Notes under the pieces: generated by a model
Databases searched by the model: none
Seen by the model: the letters and a program-made list of their open reading frames with translations, nothing else
What the model was told of the DNA's origin: nothing
In this document: piece after piece, positions 46,379 to 55,717 of the stretch
Position numbering within the stretch: position 1 is the stretch's first letter
Layout of the letters: each line of letters begins with the position of its first letter
Assembly: GCA_963732855.1 (NCBI GenBank)
Contig: CAVTBB010000002.1
Span: forward strand, 186,001 to 250,000
DNA: 64,000 nt
DNA from: DASXVU01 sp963732855
Lineage (GTDB): Archaea; Thermoplasmatota; Thermoplasmata; Methanomassiliicoccales; UBA472
Direction of reading: 5' to 3'
Position numbers and translations under genes: made by a program

Positions 46379-47296
46379 GTCTCCTGCCGCCTATCCCTCA
46401 CCAAGTATTTGGGGTCTTCCAAGGGGTTTCGATATATAATGGTAACGATTGTTATATAAATCTAGTAGAAGTAACTGATAGTATGGCAATCCTAGTAAAG
46501 ACTGCGATCATAACGATTCTTCGGTTTTTCTAAGAGACTATCAGCGGACCGCTTCCCCTTGCTTTGATATTCCATTCATCGACTATTTTGACGCTCCGCT
46601 TATATGAAGAAATGCTCTTCCTGACCCGCCCCCGAAACCTATGGAAAGAAGGAAGTTGAAAGGGTTTAAATGGGGATCTTTCTACTCCCTCTTCTTCCTG
46701 CCCCTCTTGACCATCTAGTATGACCAGCATGATGGCTGCCATTTTCAACAAGGCGATCATCACGGGAACAATGTCCATTCTCCCCGCCTCCGCCGGGGCC
46801 CAACTCCAATAAACATAATTATTCAATGGACTGCCTGGAGCGGCGGTCCATCTGAGTCGATAAATCCATGGATGGCCACTCCTGTGGGTATGACCGATAT
46901 CCGGTGACCTCGCTCGCCTCTCAGGATAGAACGACGATCCGGCAATCAACAACGCACGCTTAGCGGCATTATCTCGATCCTCTTCATCTCTGCACCCTTC
47001 CCGAGGATGTTGCATTGTCGGGTTCCGCGATTGCCATCACTGCTGAGGTCCATGCCAACCTATGTGAGACATGACCGAAATGTGACAAACCAGTGGATAG
47101 AAAAAGTAAAATGGATTAAAAAAATCGTTTATGAACCTGTGCCAGTGGAGGTAGGTTCCTTATAACAACGAAGATAGGTGTTAGATAAAGCGCTGATCGA
47201 AGATTCATTATTCATTTCCCATTGCCGCCCTTAAAGCCCTACTTTTAGGAGACAGGCACGAAAAAGATGTTAATATGACTCTCTGTTTGTCTGACC
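46379..47296. other. 918-base intergenic region
   Basis: The start of the beta-helix gene and its promoter (TATATAAT-like at about 46432-46440) lie at the left. A 161-codon minus-strand frame (46530-47015) has odd composition, no ribosome site and no recognisable domain; one hydrophobic stretch (MIALLKMAAIMLVIL) is its only protein-like part, so it is either non-coding or a remnant. Near 47267-47275 TTAATATGA could be the TATA element of the CDF gene. Confidence 0.35.
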
Positions 47297-48185
47297 GTGA
47301 AGAAGAAGCAGATTGCGATCCTCGTGATCATCGGCGGGATATTCATTTTCCTGCTGAAGCTCCTTGCTTATTTCACATCAAATTCAGTGGCTCTGCTCTC
47401 TGATGCACTGGAATCGATAATCAACATCGTAGCGTCGATCATGATGTTCGCTGCCTTGACCATCGCGGAAAGGACAGAGGACGCGGATCATAAATACGGT
47501 CACCAGAAGGCCGAGAACATCTCCGCCCTCGTCGAGGGCGTGCTCATCATGGTGGCCGCAGTACTCATCATTGAGGCTACGATAGGACGTGTCTTCAATC
47601 CGGTCGGTTTCGATGACATTGATCTTGGTATCATCATATCCCTTTGCGCGACATCCTTGAATGGTATCCTGGCCGTTGTTATGTGGAGGGAATCGAAAAG
47701 ATGTCGGTCCATGGCCCTTGAGGGGGATGCGAAACATCTTTTCTCAGACGTTATGTCGTCGGTCGGTGTCGTTATCGGCCTATTCATCGCAAGCGTGACT
47801 GGGCTTCTCATCCTGGACCCGATCATCGCGTTTGTGGTGGCCTTCTTGCTGATAAAGATGGGGGTGGACGTATTGAGACGGACATCTCACGACCTGATGG
47901 ACGCGGCTTGCGCGGACGAAGAGAAGGAGATTATCGCAGTACTGGATGGAATGGACGGTTTCCTGGAGTACCATGAGCTCAAGACCAGAAGGTCAGGTCA
48001 AAAGGTCTTCATGGAGGTCCACATCTGCATGAACGGAACGGTTACACTTTCGGAAGCGCACGCTCTCACCATCCAGATAGAAAAAAAAGATCGAAACCGC
48101 CGTTCCTGGTATAGTCGTCAGCATCCATGTCGAGGACGAATCTTGGTGCGTGAAGGCACGGTCGAAAGAAAAGCAGGGGAATTGA
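47297..48185 (+). CDS. Cation diffusion facilitator (CDF) transporter, frame broken at an A8 run
   Basis: The N-terminal about 200 residues have six hydrophobic helices with the CDF signature TSNSVALLSDALESIINIVAS and the metal site HLFSDVMSSVGVV (HxxxD). The cytoplasmic domain continues GQKVFMEVHICMNGTVTLSEAHALT. At 48081-48088 the sequence has eight A. With seven A the frame reads EKKIETAVPGIVVSIHVEDESW, a normal CDF C-terminus, and stops at 48185; as written the frame runs to 48223 with unrelated sequence. CDF proteins export divalent cations (Zn, Fe, Co, Mn) against protons. Confidence 0.85.
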
Positions 48186-48261
48186 GCGCAATCGTGGATG
48201 ATCATATAAGAGTCCCACCATAGCCCGGCAAGATAAAGGATGCAAACGAGAGACTATGCTA

Positions 48262-48645
48262 TTATCTCGGCACGATGGCCTTTATCGCCAAGACCGTTCT
48301 GTCGATCTCTTCCAGAGTCATCGGCTTGACCAGGTAATATAGCGAATCATCCGCTTTTATCATCAACGTATTCTCTGGGGATGTTGACCCGGTCATCATA
48401 ATCACCGGGGTCTTCTGGAATTTCTCCACCTTCCTCAGATGTTTGAGGATATCGAGTCCGCTCGATTTCGGGAGGTTAAGGTCGAGGATGAACAGGTCGA
48501 AGTTGGCTTCAGATTCGATATGGGCGAGCGCCTTCTTTCCGTCATCGGCCCATACTATCTCGTGGTCCAGACCTGAATCCTTGAGCATCTCGGCTGTTAA
48601 CCTGGCATCAGCCTTATTGTCCTCAACTAGCAGTATCCGTAACAC
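48262..48645 (-). CDS. Response regulator, Rcp1-like
   Basis: 127 residues from a GTG at 48645, chosen because GGGGAT lies 8 bases upstream and the receiver domain starts there (LRILLVEDNKADARL). Phosphoacceptor Asp in FILDLNLPKSSG, conserved Thr/Ser in MMTGSTS, Lys in YLVKPMTLEE. The LNLPK pattern is that of Rcp1-type stand-alone regulators for phytochrome-like or PAS kinases. No kinase is adjacent; the hybrid kinase at 52.3 kb is the nearest. Confidence 0.85.
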   Translation of the reverse strand: MLRILLVEDNKADARLTAEMLKDSGLDHEIVWADDGKKALAHIESEANFDLFILDLNLPKSSGLDILKHLRKVEKFQKTPVIMMTGSTSPENTLMIKADDSLYYLVKPMTLEEIDRTVLAIKAIVPR

Positions 48646-48904
48646 GATATAATCCCCGATGCCTTGAACATGAAATGAGTTAACGACGGTTGAAACTTTC
48701 CCTGAGTTTCTCCTCCTAGCAATCCCCTTCCGAAACCCAAGGATGATCCGTTCGGAGATCTGAAGAGATTGAAGAAGACGATTGAAGAAGAATTCTGATT
48801 TCGATAGAGCTCGATTTTGAGCCACCCAGATGATATTAATATCAAAATATTGGGATGATGATTCATTCGTTCCATCGTGACAAACGTTGGAAGATGACGA
48901 CCAT

Positions 48905-49697
48905 TCATAGGTTCGCCCTAAGAATCCGGAGAAGTCCTTCCTTTTCCTCTGGTATCCCTTCCGCAAGTCGGGCGGCCGCGACCGGTGCCCTCCATTCTAG
49001 AAGTTCCTCGTCCCCTCTGCCGCACATCTTCATGTATTCCCTTATATAGCTTGCGGAGAACCTGTCCATGGTGTTGTCCAGTAGCTCTTGGTTGTCCACG
49101 GTCATGCCCAGAGGTAGCGTGCCGATCTCGAGCAGGACCGATGTCATCGCCACGTCGGCCAGGTAATTGCCCTTCCCGGCATTGGCCCAATCGATGACCA
49201 GCGGACCGTCTAGAGATACAACGATGTTCTCCGGATGATAATCAAGGTGGCAAAGGTGCTCGCCATCCGGGAGATTCTTCATCTTGTTGAACAGGACGTC
49301 TTGTACTTCCCGGGTGATCGCATCGCAACCCTGGATCTTGGCCCTGAGAAGGTCCTTGATCGAGGTAAGTTCTAGCACCTTGTGCATGTGGATTCTCATG
49401 TTGTTCCTGCACGAAAAGGGCGATGAGCTTGTTCAACGCGGTGGGGTGCTGCAGCATCCACTCCAGATAGTTCGGTCCATGGACGTGGTCGATCAGGATG
49501 CCGAACCTGCCCTGCTCCTCAACTATCCGGTGGGCTATCGGGCACTCGACTCCATACTCCTTGACCAGCATGGTCTTGCTCAACTCCTCCTCGGCCACTC
49601 GTCTTTCCGTGCTCATGGGGAACACCTTTAGGACCTGATTGTCCTTGTATTCATAAACGGTGGAGTGCCTGCCCTGCCCTACAATTTTCATTTCCAT
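48905..49697 (-). CDS. APH-like small-molecule kinase, split by a frameshift
   Basis: From ATG 49697 the frame gives MEMKIVGQGRHSTVYEYKDN, a protein-kinase-like glycine loop, and reaches FVQEQHE near 49400, where the frame changes. The second frame continues RIHMHKVLELTSIKDLL to the catalytic loop LCHLDYHPENIVV and the metal site VIDWANAG, and ends at 48905. Together they give a complete aminoglycoside phosphotransferase-family protein of about 265 residues. One indel in the CATGAGAATCC stretch (49396-49406) explains the split. The substrate is unknown; archaeal relatives are not known to be resistance enzymes. Confidence 0.75.
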
Positions 49698-50037
49698 GTG
49701 CTTTCCAACCCGGAACCACTGAAAGAAGCTCGGATGAGCCTCGGTACTGTATAGCGGATTCATCCATCTAGTTTTTTGCCTTCATGCATCGAATTATAGG
49801 ATGGGTTGTCGCTCCAGGTGTTTTTAGGAGGTCGAAAATCAAAGAGGACACCTCGTTCATTGCCCGTTTGGAGAAAAACAATGATCGAGATGCCCGGGCT
49901 TGAAAGGGGTTATCTGTACATAAAGAGAAGTATTGTTCATGTTAAGATGGAAGACCAGCCAACGTGAGGTCGCCGAAACGTATGACCTGGTGGACCGGTT
50001 CAATCGAAATCAAAATTAGACTAGAGTATTGCAATCC

Positions 50038-50202
50038 TCAGCCATTGTATTTCTCGAACATGCTTTTTGCTGCGCCGCAGACCGGACATACCCAGTCATC
50101 GGGAATGCTCTCGAACGGCGTTCCCGGTGGTATGTTTCCGTCTGGATCTCCCTTTTCCGGGTCATAAATGTATCCGCACACAGTACACTGATACTTATCC
50201 AT
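50038..50202 (-). CDS. Rubredoxin
   Basis: 54 residues, a complete rubredoxin: MDKYQCTVCGYIYDPEKGD, then DDWVCPVCGAAKSMF. The two CxxCG pairs bind one Fe. The ribosome site GAGGAG lies about 8 bases before the ATG at 50202. Rubredoxins pass electrons to O2- and superoxide-detoxifying enzymes. The hemerythrin gene 35 bases upstream on the same strand supports an oxygen-defence operon. Confidence 0.95.
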   Translation of the reverse strand: MDKYQCTVCGYIYDPEKGDPDGNIPPGTPFESIPDDWVCPVCGAAKSMFEKYNG

Positions 50203-50237
50203 GCTGAACTCCTCGTAGTGGTAGGTTACTCATATGG

Positions 50238-50795
50238 TTAAATCGTTTCGTTTCCCGCCGACCTCTTTTCCATCAATTCGACAACTGAACGATAGTGCTC
50301 GTGCAACAAGCTCTCATCGAACTCGTGAAAGCGCTTGAGCATCTCATCCTTCTCTTCCTTCGTAAAATAATCCATCACTGGTATGAAGAACTCCTGATCT
50401 TCCTTGCGAATATGCTCGGGATAGAGGTCGACCAGTTCTTTGCAGACTGACATTAGCTGGTTAAAGGCATCGACGTCACCATCTGCATATCGGTCGCGAG
50501 CCATGGCCAATTCCGATACCATTTTTCTTGCCCTGTCATGATCATCGATCAATTCCTCCAACATTTGCTTCAGGGCTGGAGAGAGTGGCCTGTTCTCTAG
50601 CTCTCGGAACAGTATCTTTTCCTCTTTTCCATGATGCGCAAGATCGGCATATGTTCGGATGAAATCGATCCAGGAAGTGATGAAATGGGCATCGAATCGT
50701 TTCCCCGTCTCCGCCTGGTTAAGTTCTATCATCATTTGCTTGATCGCCCTCTCGATCAGGCGATGTTCTATCATCAACGGGCCTATCGGCATCAT
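50238..50795 (-). CDS. Hemerythrin-like (HHE domain) protein
   Basis: 185 residues, four-helix bundle with the di-iron ligand pattern: MIEHRLIE, DLAHHGKEEKILF (HxxxE), IDDHDRARK and YPEHIRKEDQEFF. It resembles the DUF438/HHE-type archaeal proteins that bind O2 or NO or sense redox state. No other domain is fused. It is 35 bases upstream of rubredoxin on the same strand, so they probably work together in oxygen handling. Confidence 0.88.
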   Translation of the reverse strand: MMPIGPLMIEHRLIERAIKQMMIELNQAETGKRFDAHFITSWIDFIRTYADLAHHGKEEKILFRELENRPLSPALKQMLEELIDDHDRARKMVSELAMARDRYADGDVDAFNQLMSVCKELVDLYPEHIRKEDQEFFIPVMDYFTKEEKDEMLKRFHEFDESLLHEHYRSVVELMEKRSAGNETI

Positions 50796-50934
50796 GAAAT
50801 GGCTCCGACACCATACTTTGAGCGGCTTGTTAATCTTTCTTCTGGTCCCTTGAATCCATATTCAGATTTGATAGCCGGCTCTTTCGAAAATAAATTCGGG
50901 AAAGGTGGATTGGGAATCGGATTCCCATGGCCAA

Positions 50935-52015
50935 ATGGACAAGGAGCTTAATACGAAGCTGGTAGCCAGTTTCGTTCTGATGATGATAGTAATATCGAGC
51001 CTCTCCTTTTTTTTACACCTATGGAGAGGCGAGATCTCAATTGAACCAATCCGCTCGGGAAAAATTAATGGAGATGGCAGGCACAATGAGCACCCAGATC
51101 TCAAGCGATGCTCTAATGTCCCTATCTCCTGGTGAGAGAACTCCACCAATTACATTTCCTTGGTTGAGCAGATGCGCCAAATGCGTTCGAACAGTGAGGA
51201 TGTTATCAATGTCTATACGATGAATATCGTAGGCGAACACAGTCTATTTCATCGTTGACGATACGGATGATGAACCCGCCTCGATCGGGCAATAATATGA
51301 TCAACCGGAGCATGCCCAGATCAAGGAAGCTTTGACCATTCCTTCCGCATCCCCCACGTTCTATTCGGACGAGTTTGGGCCATACATGTCCGGTTATGCC
51401 CCGATAAAGGACTCGAACGGGACAACGGTCGTTGTCCTCGGCGTCGATGTTACTGCCGTTGCCACCCTGCAACAGATCGACAACGTGCGCAACTCGACCG
51501 CCATCATAATAATGATCTCGGTCATCATCGGCACCATCATTATCCTGCTCTTCTCCCTCACCTTTATCAGGGATATCAAGAAATTGAACGTGGCCACTAG
51601 GAAGATTAGCACCGGCAGCATGAGCGCTAGCATGGACATCAAGAGAAAGGATGAGGTTGGCGAGTTGTCTGATTCCTTCGGCCGGATGATAGCATCACTG
51701 AAGATCGAAACGATGATGCGAAATGAAGATGAAATGGCCAAGATGGAAGCCAAAGCCGCCAAAGGCCAGGAAAAAGGAGGTGCTCGGTTGTCAGCATATT
51801 CAGATGAAGTGGTGAAGGTCACCCAAAGATATCTGGACCCTTCAGCCAAAACTTTCTTGGAAAGGCAGACCCGGAGCCACATGAACTGCCTTGACCTGAA
51901 CAACCTTGAGCGGGCCAACATAGGGGACCTGGTCTAATGGGTTGAGATATCGGCTGGCCTATTGATAGATAAGCAGAAGGCCAAAGAGCTGGCAGGCCTG
52001 CTCGCAAAGATCTAG
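50935..52015 (+). pseudogene. Broken Cache/HAMP membrane sensor
   Basis: The N-terminal MDKELNTKLVASFVLMMIVI gives a first TM helix; a sensor region appears in shifting frames (LNQSAREKLMEMAGTMSTQI, later YFIVDDTDDEPASI) with a stop, then FGPYMSGYAPIKDSNGTTVV, the membrane-proximal strand of a Cache domain, a second TM helix (IIIMISVIIGTIIILLFSL) and a HAMP domain (LNVATRKISTGSMSASMDI). After TAA at 51935-51937 the frame continues WVEISAGLLIDKQKAKELAG to 52015, so the end is also broken. At least two frame changes and two in-frame stops are needed. It is probably dead. Confidence 0.75.
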
Positions 52016-52027
52016 ATAACGTACAGT

Positions 52028-52072
52028 ACCAGGTCAGTGGTGAAGGACCGCTGATCTGGTGTTTTTCTTCTT
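52028..52072 (+). terminator. Strong hairpin terminator after the broken sensor gene
   Basis: ACCAGGTCAGTGG (52028-52040) pairs with CCGCTGATCTGGT (52048-52060), 13 pairs with two G-U, loop TGAAGGA, followed by GTTTTTCTTCTT. Confidence 0.8.
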
Positions 52073-52327
52073 GAGATCATTCCTCACGGACTACCTTAAT
52101 CAATTGATAATCATTAAATATCAAACAACCTGATTATCGTTTCAAGTTCTATCTCCGTTCGTAATGCGGTCACGGATGGCTGACATCATCCTGACCGCAA
52201 TATGAACACATCTTTTCATTTTTTGAAATGATAATCCCCATTGACCGTACGATAATCCCATTTTGGATAATTGATAGTAGGCCCTCAGGTTTTGAAATAC
52301 TCAAATGAAGTTTTTGAACTGCCGACA
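52073..52327. other. Intergenic region upstream of the hybrid kinase
   Basis: AT-rich, with ATTAAATATC at about 52113-52122 as a possible TATA element. No gene seen. Confidence 0.35.
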
Positions 52328-53806
52328 ATGCCGCCCATTTACGAGAGTATCAGAACATTATTCGTTACCGATGGTGAATACTGGAACCTGTTAAAGGCTT
52401 CCAAGGACATCGGGACCGAGTATGAGTTGGACCTGGCCACCAGCGAAGCCGAAGCTATCGTAAAGATCAGGGAGGGTTGTTACGATGCCATCGTATCCGA
52501 TGCGAGCATCGAGCACCTGGACAGCATCATGATGCTCAAGGATATCAGGTCCACGGGGACCAAGACACCTTTCATACTCCTCACCGGACGGGGTGATGAG
52601 GAGGCCGCCATCGAAGCCCTCGAGAACGGGGCCGATTTCTATATGCCAAAGACCGGTGACCCGCACCTTCATTTTGCTGAACTGGGCAGCATGATCTATC
52701 AATCCGTGCAGAGAACCAGAATGGAAGTTCAGCTTCGGGAAAGCAGGGCAGACCTTCTGGCAATATTCGAGAACTCGCCCACCATGATAACGCTGGTGAA
52801 CGAGGATTTGGATGTGATCATGGTCAATAGTGCCATGGCAGACTTCATAGAGGATGAGGCACGGATAATCGTGGGTAAGAAAATGGGGGAGGCGGTCCAT
52901 TGCATCCATTCCCTAGAGGAGCCAGAGGGATGCGGCTTCTCGCACAGCTGCAAGGCATGCGCGGTAAGACAATCCCTGGAATCGACCTTCAGGGCGGATA
53001 TTGGCGTCAAGAACGCCGAGGTCGAGCAGGACGAGATGCGCGGATCAGAGCAATACAGATTCAGCCTCAGGGTAACGACCGCACCGCTCGAGATACTGGG
53101 CAAGCGCATGGTGGCGATCTACATAGAGAATATCACAGAACAGAAACGGATGCAGACCGCCATACTCTTGGCCAATAAGAAGCTGCAGCTCCTGGGCACG
53201 GTGACCCGACACGATATCGTGAACCAGCTGTCAGTGTTGATGGGCAACCTTGAGATCGCCTCCATGAAGGACCCGAAATCCCCCCTGATAAAATACATGA
53301 GGAAAGCGATGGAATCAGGGGAGAACGTATCGACCATCCTTTCTTTCTCCAAGGACTACCAACTCATGGGCACGGAGGCCCCTTCGATGGTCAACGTCAA
53401 GGAATCCTGTATAAGGGGCATCGAGACTGTTGACGCCAGAGGGGTTCGGGTGCACATGGAGACCGGGAATCTTCTGGTGTTCGCAGACCGTATGCTTGAA
53501 AAGGTGTTCCTCAACCTGATGGACAACTCCGTGCGCCACGGGGAGAAAGTGAAGAACATCTGGATTCGATCAAGGTCGAGCACAGAGGGACTCGAGATAA
53601 TGTTCGAGGATGACGGCGTCGGCGTGCCTGCGACTGAGAAGGAGAAGATCTTCGAGCTCGGCTACGGCAAACACACTGGACTTGGCCTCTACCTGGTGCG
53701 GGAGATCCTGAGCATCACCAACATCACGATCAGTGAATGTGGCTCTGAAGGTAACGGGGCACAGTTCGTTTTGCGCATACCATATGGTTCGTTCATCCTT
53801 CAATGA
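52328..53806 (+). CDS. REC-PAS-histidine kinase with a cysteine-rich PAS domain
   Basis: 492 residues from the ATG at 52328 (MPPIYESIRTLFVTDGEY), where the receiver fold begins. REC: phosphoacceptor-type IVSDASIEHLD and LLTGRGDEEAA, with several acidic-pocket changes, so it may be degenerate. A PAS domain (LLAIFENSPTMITLVNEDLD) carries HCIHSLEEPEGCGFSHSC and then KACAVRQ: five Cys in a short loop, able to bind a metal or react with redox signals. The kinase core has TRHDIVNQLSVLMGN (His), NLMDNSVRHG (N box), DDGVGVP and HTGLGLYLV. No membrane helix. It is cytoplasmic and likely senses redox state. Confidence 0.85.
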   Translation: MPPIYESIRTLFVTDGEYWNLLKASKDIGTEYELDLATSEAEAIVKIREGCYDAIVSDASIEHLDSIMMLKDIRSTGTKTPFILLTGRGDEEAAIEALENGADFYMPKTGDPHLHFAELGSMIYQSVQRTRMEVQLRESRADLLAIFENSPTMITLVNEDLDVIMVNSAMADFIEDEARIIVGKKMGEAVHCIHSLEEPEGCGFSHSCKACAVRQSLESTFRADIGVKNAEVEQDEMRGSEQYRFSLRVTTAPLEILGKRMVAIYIENITEQKRMQTAILLANKKLQLLGTVTRHDIVNQLSVLMGNLEIASMKDPKSPLIKYMRKAMESGENVSTILSFSKDYQLMGTEAPSMVNVKESCIRGIETVDARGVRVHMETGNLLVFADRMLEKVFLNLMDNSVRHGEKVKNIWIRSRSSTEGLEIMFEDDGVGVPATEKEKIFELGYGKHTGLGLYLVREILSITNITISECGSEGNGAQFVLRIPYGSFILQ

Positions 53807-54000
53807 CAATCTTGCATGTTGATAGGTTCCCGTGCATCATGATAGCGCAATGCTTGGCAATTCAAGCACAGAACCAGAGTGAATAAGCCTGAGAAGCCTG
53901 TGCGGTCTTAAGCCCCCCTTTCCACCTTATTTCTCTACTTTTTATCGACTTCCTCGGTGCCGATCTCGGAAAAGTAATATGCCCTAGCTCCTCATATTAG

Positions 54001-55305
54001 ATGGGCATGGAGTCCCCCGCTAAGTTCTCGCAGGCAGGGATCGACGGAAAGGTCGGCCTCATTGGGGAGGGCAAGGTCACTGTTGGAGATGACAGCATAT
54101 CCGTTCAAGGAAGCTCTTCATCCCCCATCTTCCTGTCGGTCAGGGACATAAGATGGCTGAAGGCGGCGGACTATAGGATAGAGATCGGCACGGATTCAAG
54201 CTCGCTCATGCTGTTCAATATGGGGTATCGATATGAGGATGTACTTCGGGCGGTGCATACAGCGCGCAACGAGACCTTGATATCAGATTGCCTAGTATAC
54301 GAATCCCCGAAGGGACATGGAGTGAAGGGGGATGTATCTGTGATCGAGAAAGGGGCTCCGGTATTCGAGGGCCAGGCCGAGGTGAGGCTTTACGAGACAG
54401 CTTTGGCCATCATCCCTGAAACGTCCTCAATGGTCAGGATCCGTTATTCAGACATAGGTTCAGTCTCTTCCAACGACTGGTCTCTGGACATTTCCGATGA
54501 AAGTGGAAGGAAGGTCTCGATGCGCATGCTCGGCAGGGAACACGACCCGCTCCTCAAAGCCATATCCGATCAGGTGGGGGAGATGAAGCTCCGGGCGAAG
54601 AACATCATCAAATCGATCCATCCGGATATAACGGAAGAGGATCTGTCCAAACTGTCGGTGCTGATGCGTGAAGGCAAAGCAGCAAGCCTGGCAGAAATAA
54701 ATTCGATCTCGCCGGGATTCATGGATCTTCTGGAGAAGAAACTGGATGTCGAGCTTCCGGACTCGTACCAGGTCCTGATGGCCAAGGGAAGGAGGGAGAT
54801 GACCCGCTATGGTTTCAAGCACGGACTGATGGACGGTGTGACGGGGGACTATGTCTGGTTCCTGGTACCGATGTTCTCAGATGATCCTTTGGCACCAGGA
54901 AACGCAATAGCCTTTGAGGCGAGCGGAAACGACAGCGCCCGAGCGACGTACATGTTCCGGATTGCCGGCAGATCCGAATACCCATCCTTCTCCGCCTCGG
55001 AGAGGAGGAGCGCTGCGGAAAAAGCACTGGAGCGGACGGCCAATGCCTTGTCGGAGATCAATTTCCGCCGCGAGCCGGTATACCTTGATGACGCTGCACT
55101 GATGAACGAGACGAACTCGAAATACCGTTATGCGATCAATGCGCTTCCAGGCCTGAGGGACCTGCGTAGTAGGTTCATCGGCCGGGTCCAGCACGGTTCC
55201 GCAGAAGGCTATTCCAAGGATATTGAAGCTCTTCTTCGGTTCAATGCAGATTCGAAGGCCGATTCGGAAAGGATGAAAGGGATGGGGACCGAGGGCTCAC
55301 CGTGA
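54001..55305 (+). CDS. Tandem PH-like domain protein of unknown function
   Basis: 434 residues. Two similar beta-rich domains come first: GLIGEGKVTVGDDSISVQGS with IFLSVRDIRWLKAADYRIEI, then VFEGQAEVRLYETALAIIPE with VRIRYSDIGSVSSNDWSLDI. Both have the bPH/PH-like strand pattern with a closing helix. A helical linker (IKSIHPDITEEDLSKLSVLM) and an alpha/beta C-terminal domain follow. There is no signal peptide or TM helix. It is followed by two zinc-ribbon genes on the same strand (77 and then -4 bases), an arrangement suggesting a small complex. I do not recognise the function. Confidence 0.65.
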   Translation: MGMESPAKFSQAGIDGKVGLIGEGKVTVGDDSISVQGSSSSPIFLSVRDIRWLKAADYRIEIGTDSSSLMLFNMGYRYEDVLRAVHTARNETLISDCLVYESPKGHGVKGDVSVIEKGAPVFEGQAEVRLYETALAIIPETSSMVRIRYSDIGSVSSNDWSLDISDESGRKVSMRMLGREHDPLLKAISDQVGEMKLRAKNIIKSIHPDITEEDLSKLSVLMREGKAASLAEINSISPGFMDLLEKKLDVELPDSYQVLMAKGRREMTRYGFKHGLMDGVTGDYVWFLVPMFSDDPLAPGNAIAFEASGNDSARATYMFRIAGRSEYPSFSASERRSAAEKALERTANALSEINFRREPVYLDDAALMNETNSKYRYAINALPGLRDLRSRFIGRVQHGSAEGYSKDIEALLRFNADSKADSERMKGMGTEGSP

Positions 55306-55381
55306 CCAATCGTAAGTATATTATGGTCTGTAATAAATTGAGGTTCTTCAGCAATAGGATACGAGAAAGGATTGATGAATA

Positions 55382-55717
55382 ATGCCTGGATACTCATTAC
55401 CGTGCAAGTACTGCAGGGAAATTGTACCCCCTGACTCGGCGGTCTGCCCGAAATGCGGGAGGGTCAATCCACTGGAGAAGGAGCGTTGCCCGAAATGCCG
55501 CTCCCCGATAGAACACGGCTGGGTGGCATGTACCCATTGCGGCCTTTCATTGAGGGCTATGTGTCCCAAGTGCGGTCAGCCCACTTTCCTCGGGGATTAT
55601 TGCGATTCCTGCGGCCAGAGGCTGACAATTATCTGTCCGAAATGCGGGACGGAACAACCCATAGTCAATGAGAAATGCATCAAGTGCAAGAAACCTATCC
55701 AAGGAGGCAAAAGATGA
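55382..55717 (+). CDS. Multi-zinc-ribbon protein
   Basis: 111 residues, almost entirely CxxC pairs: CKYCREI, CPKCGRV, CPKCRSP, CTHCGLS, CPKCGQP, CDSCGQR, CPKCGTE and CIKCKKP, that is four double-knuckle zinc ribbons (DZR type). There is no catalytic domain; such proteins act as adaptors. The stop overlaps the next ATG (ATGA), so it is translationally coupled to the following zinc-ribbon protein. Confidence 0.8.
   Translation: MPGYSLPCKYCREIVPPDSAVCPKCGRVNPLEKERCPKCRSPIEHGWVACTHCGLSLRAMCPKCGQPTFLGDYCDSCGQRLTIICPKCGTEQPIVNEKCIKCKKPIQGGKR

Noticed and set aside
46530..47015. 161-codon minus-strand frame
   Set aside because: No ribosome site or recognisable fold; only one hydrophobic stretch, so kept as intergenic.
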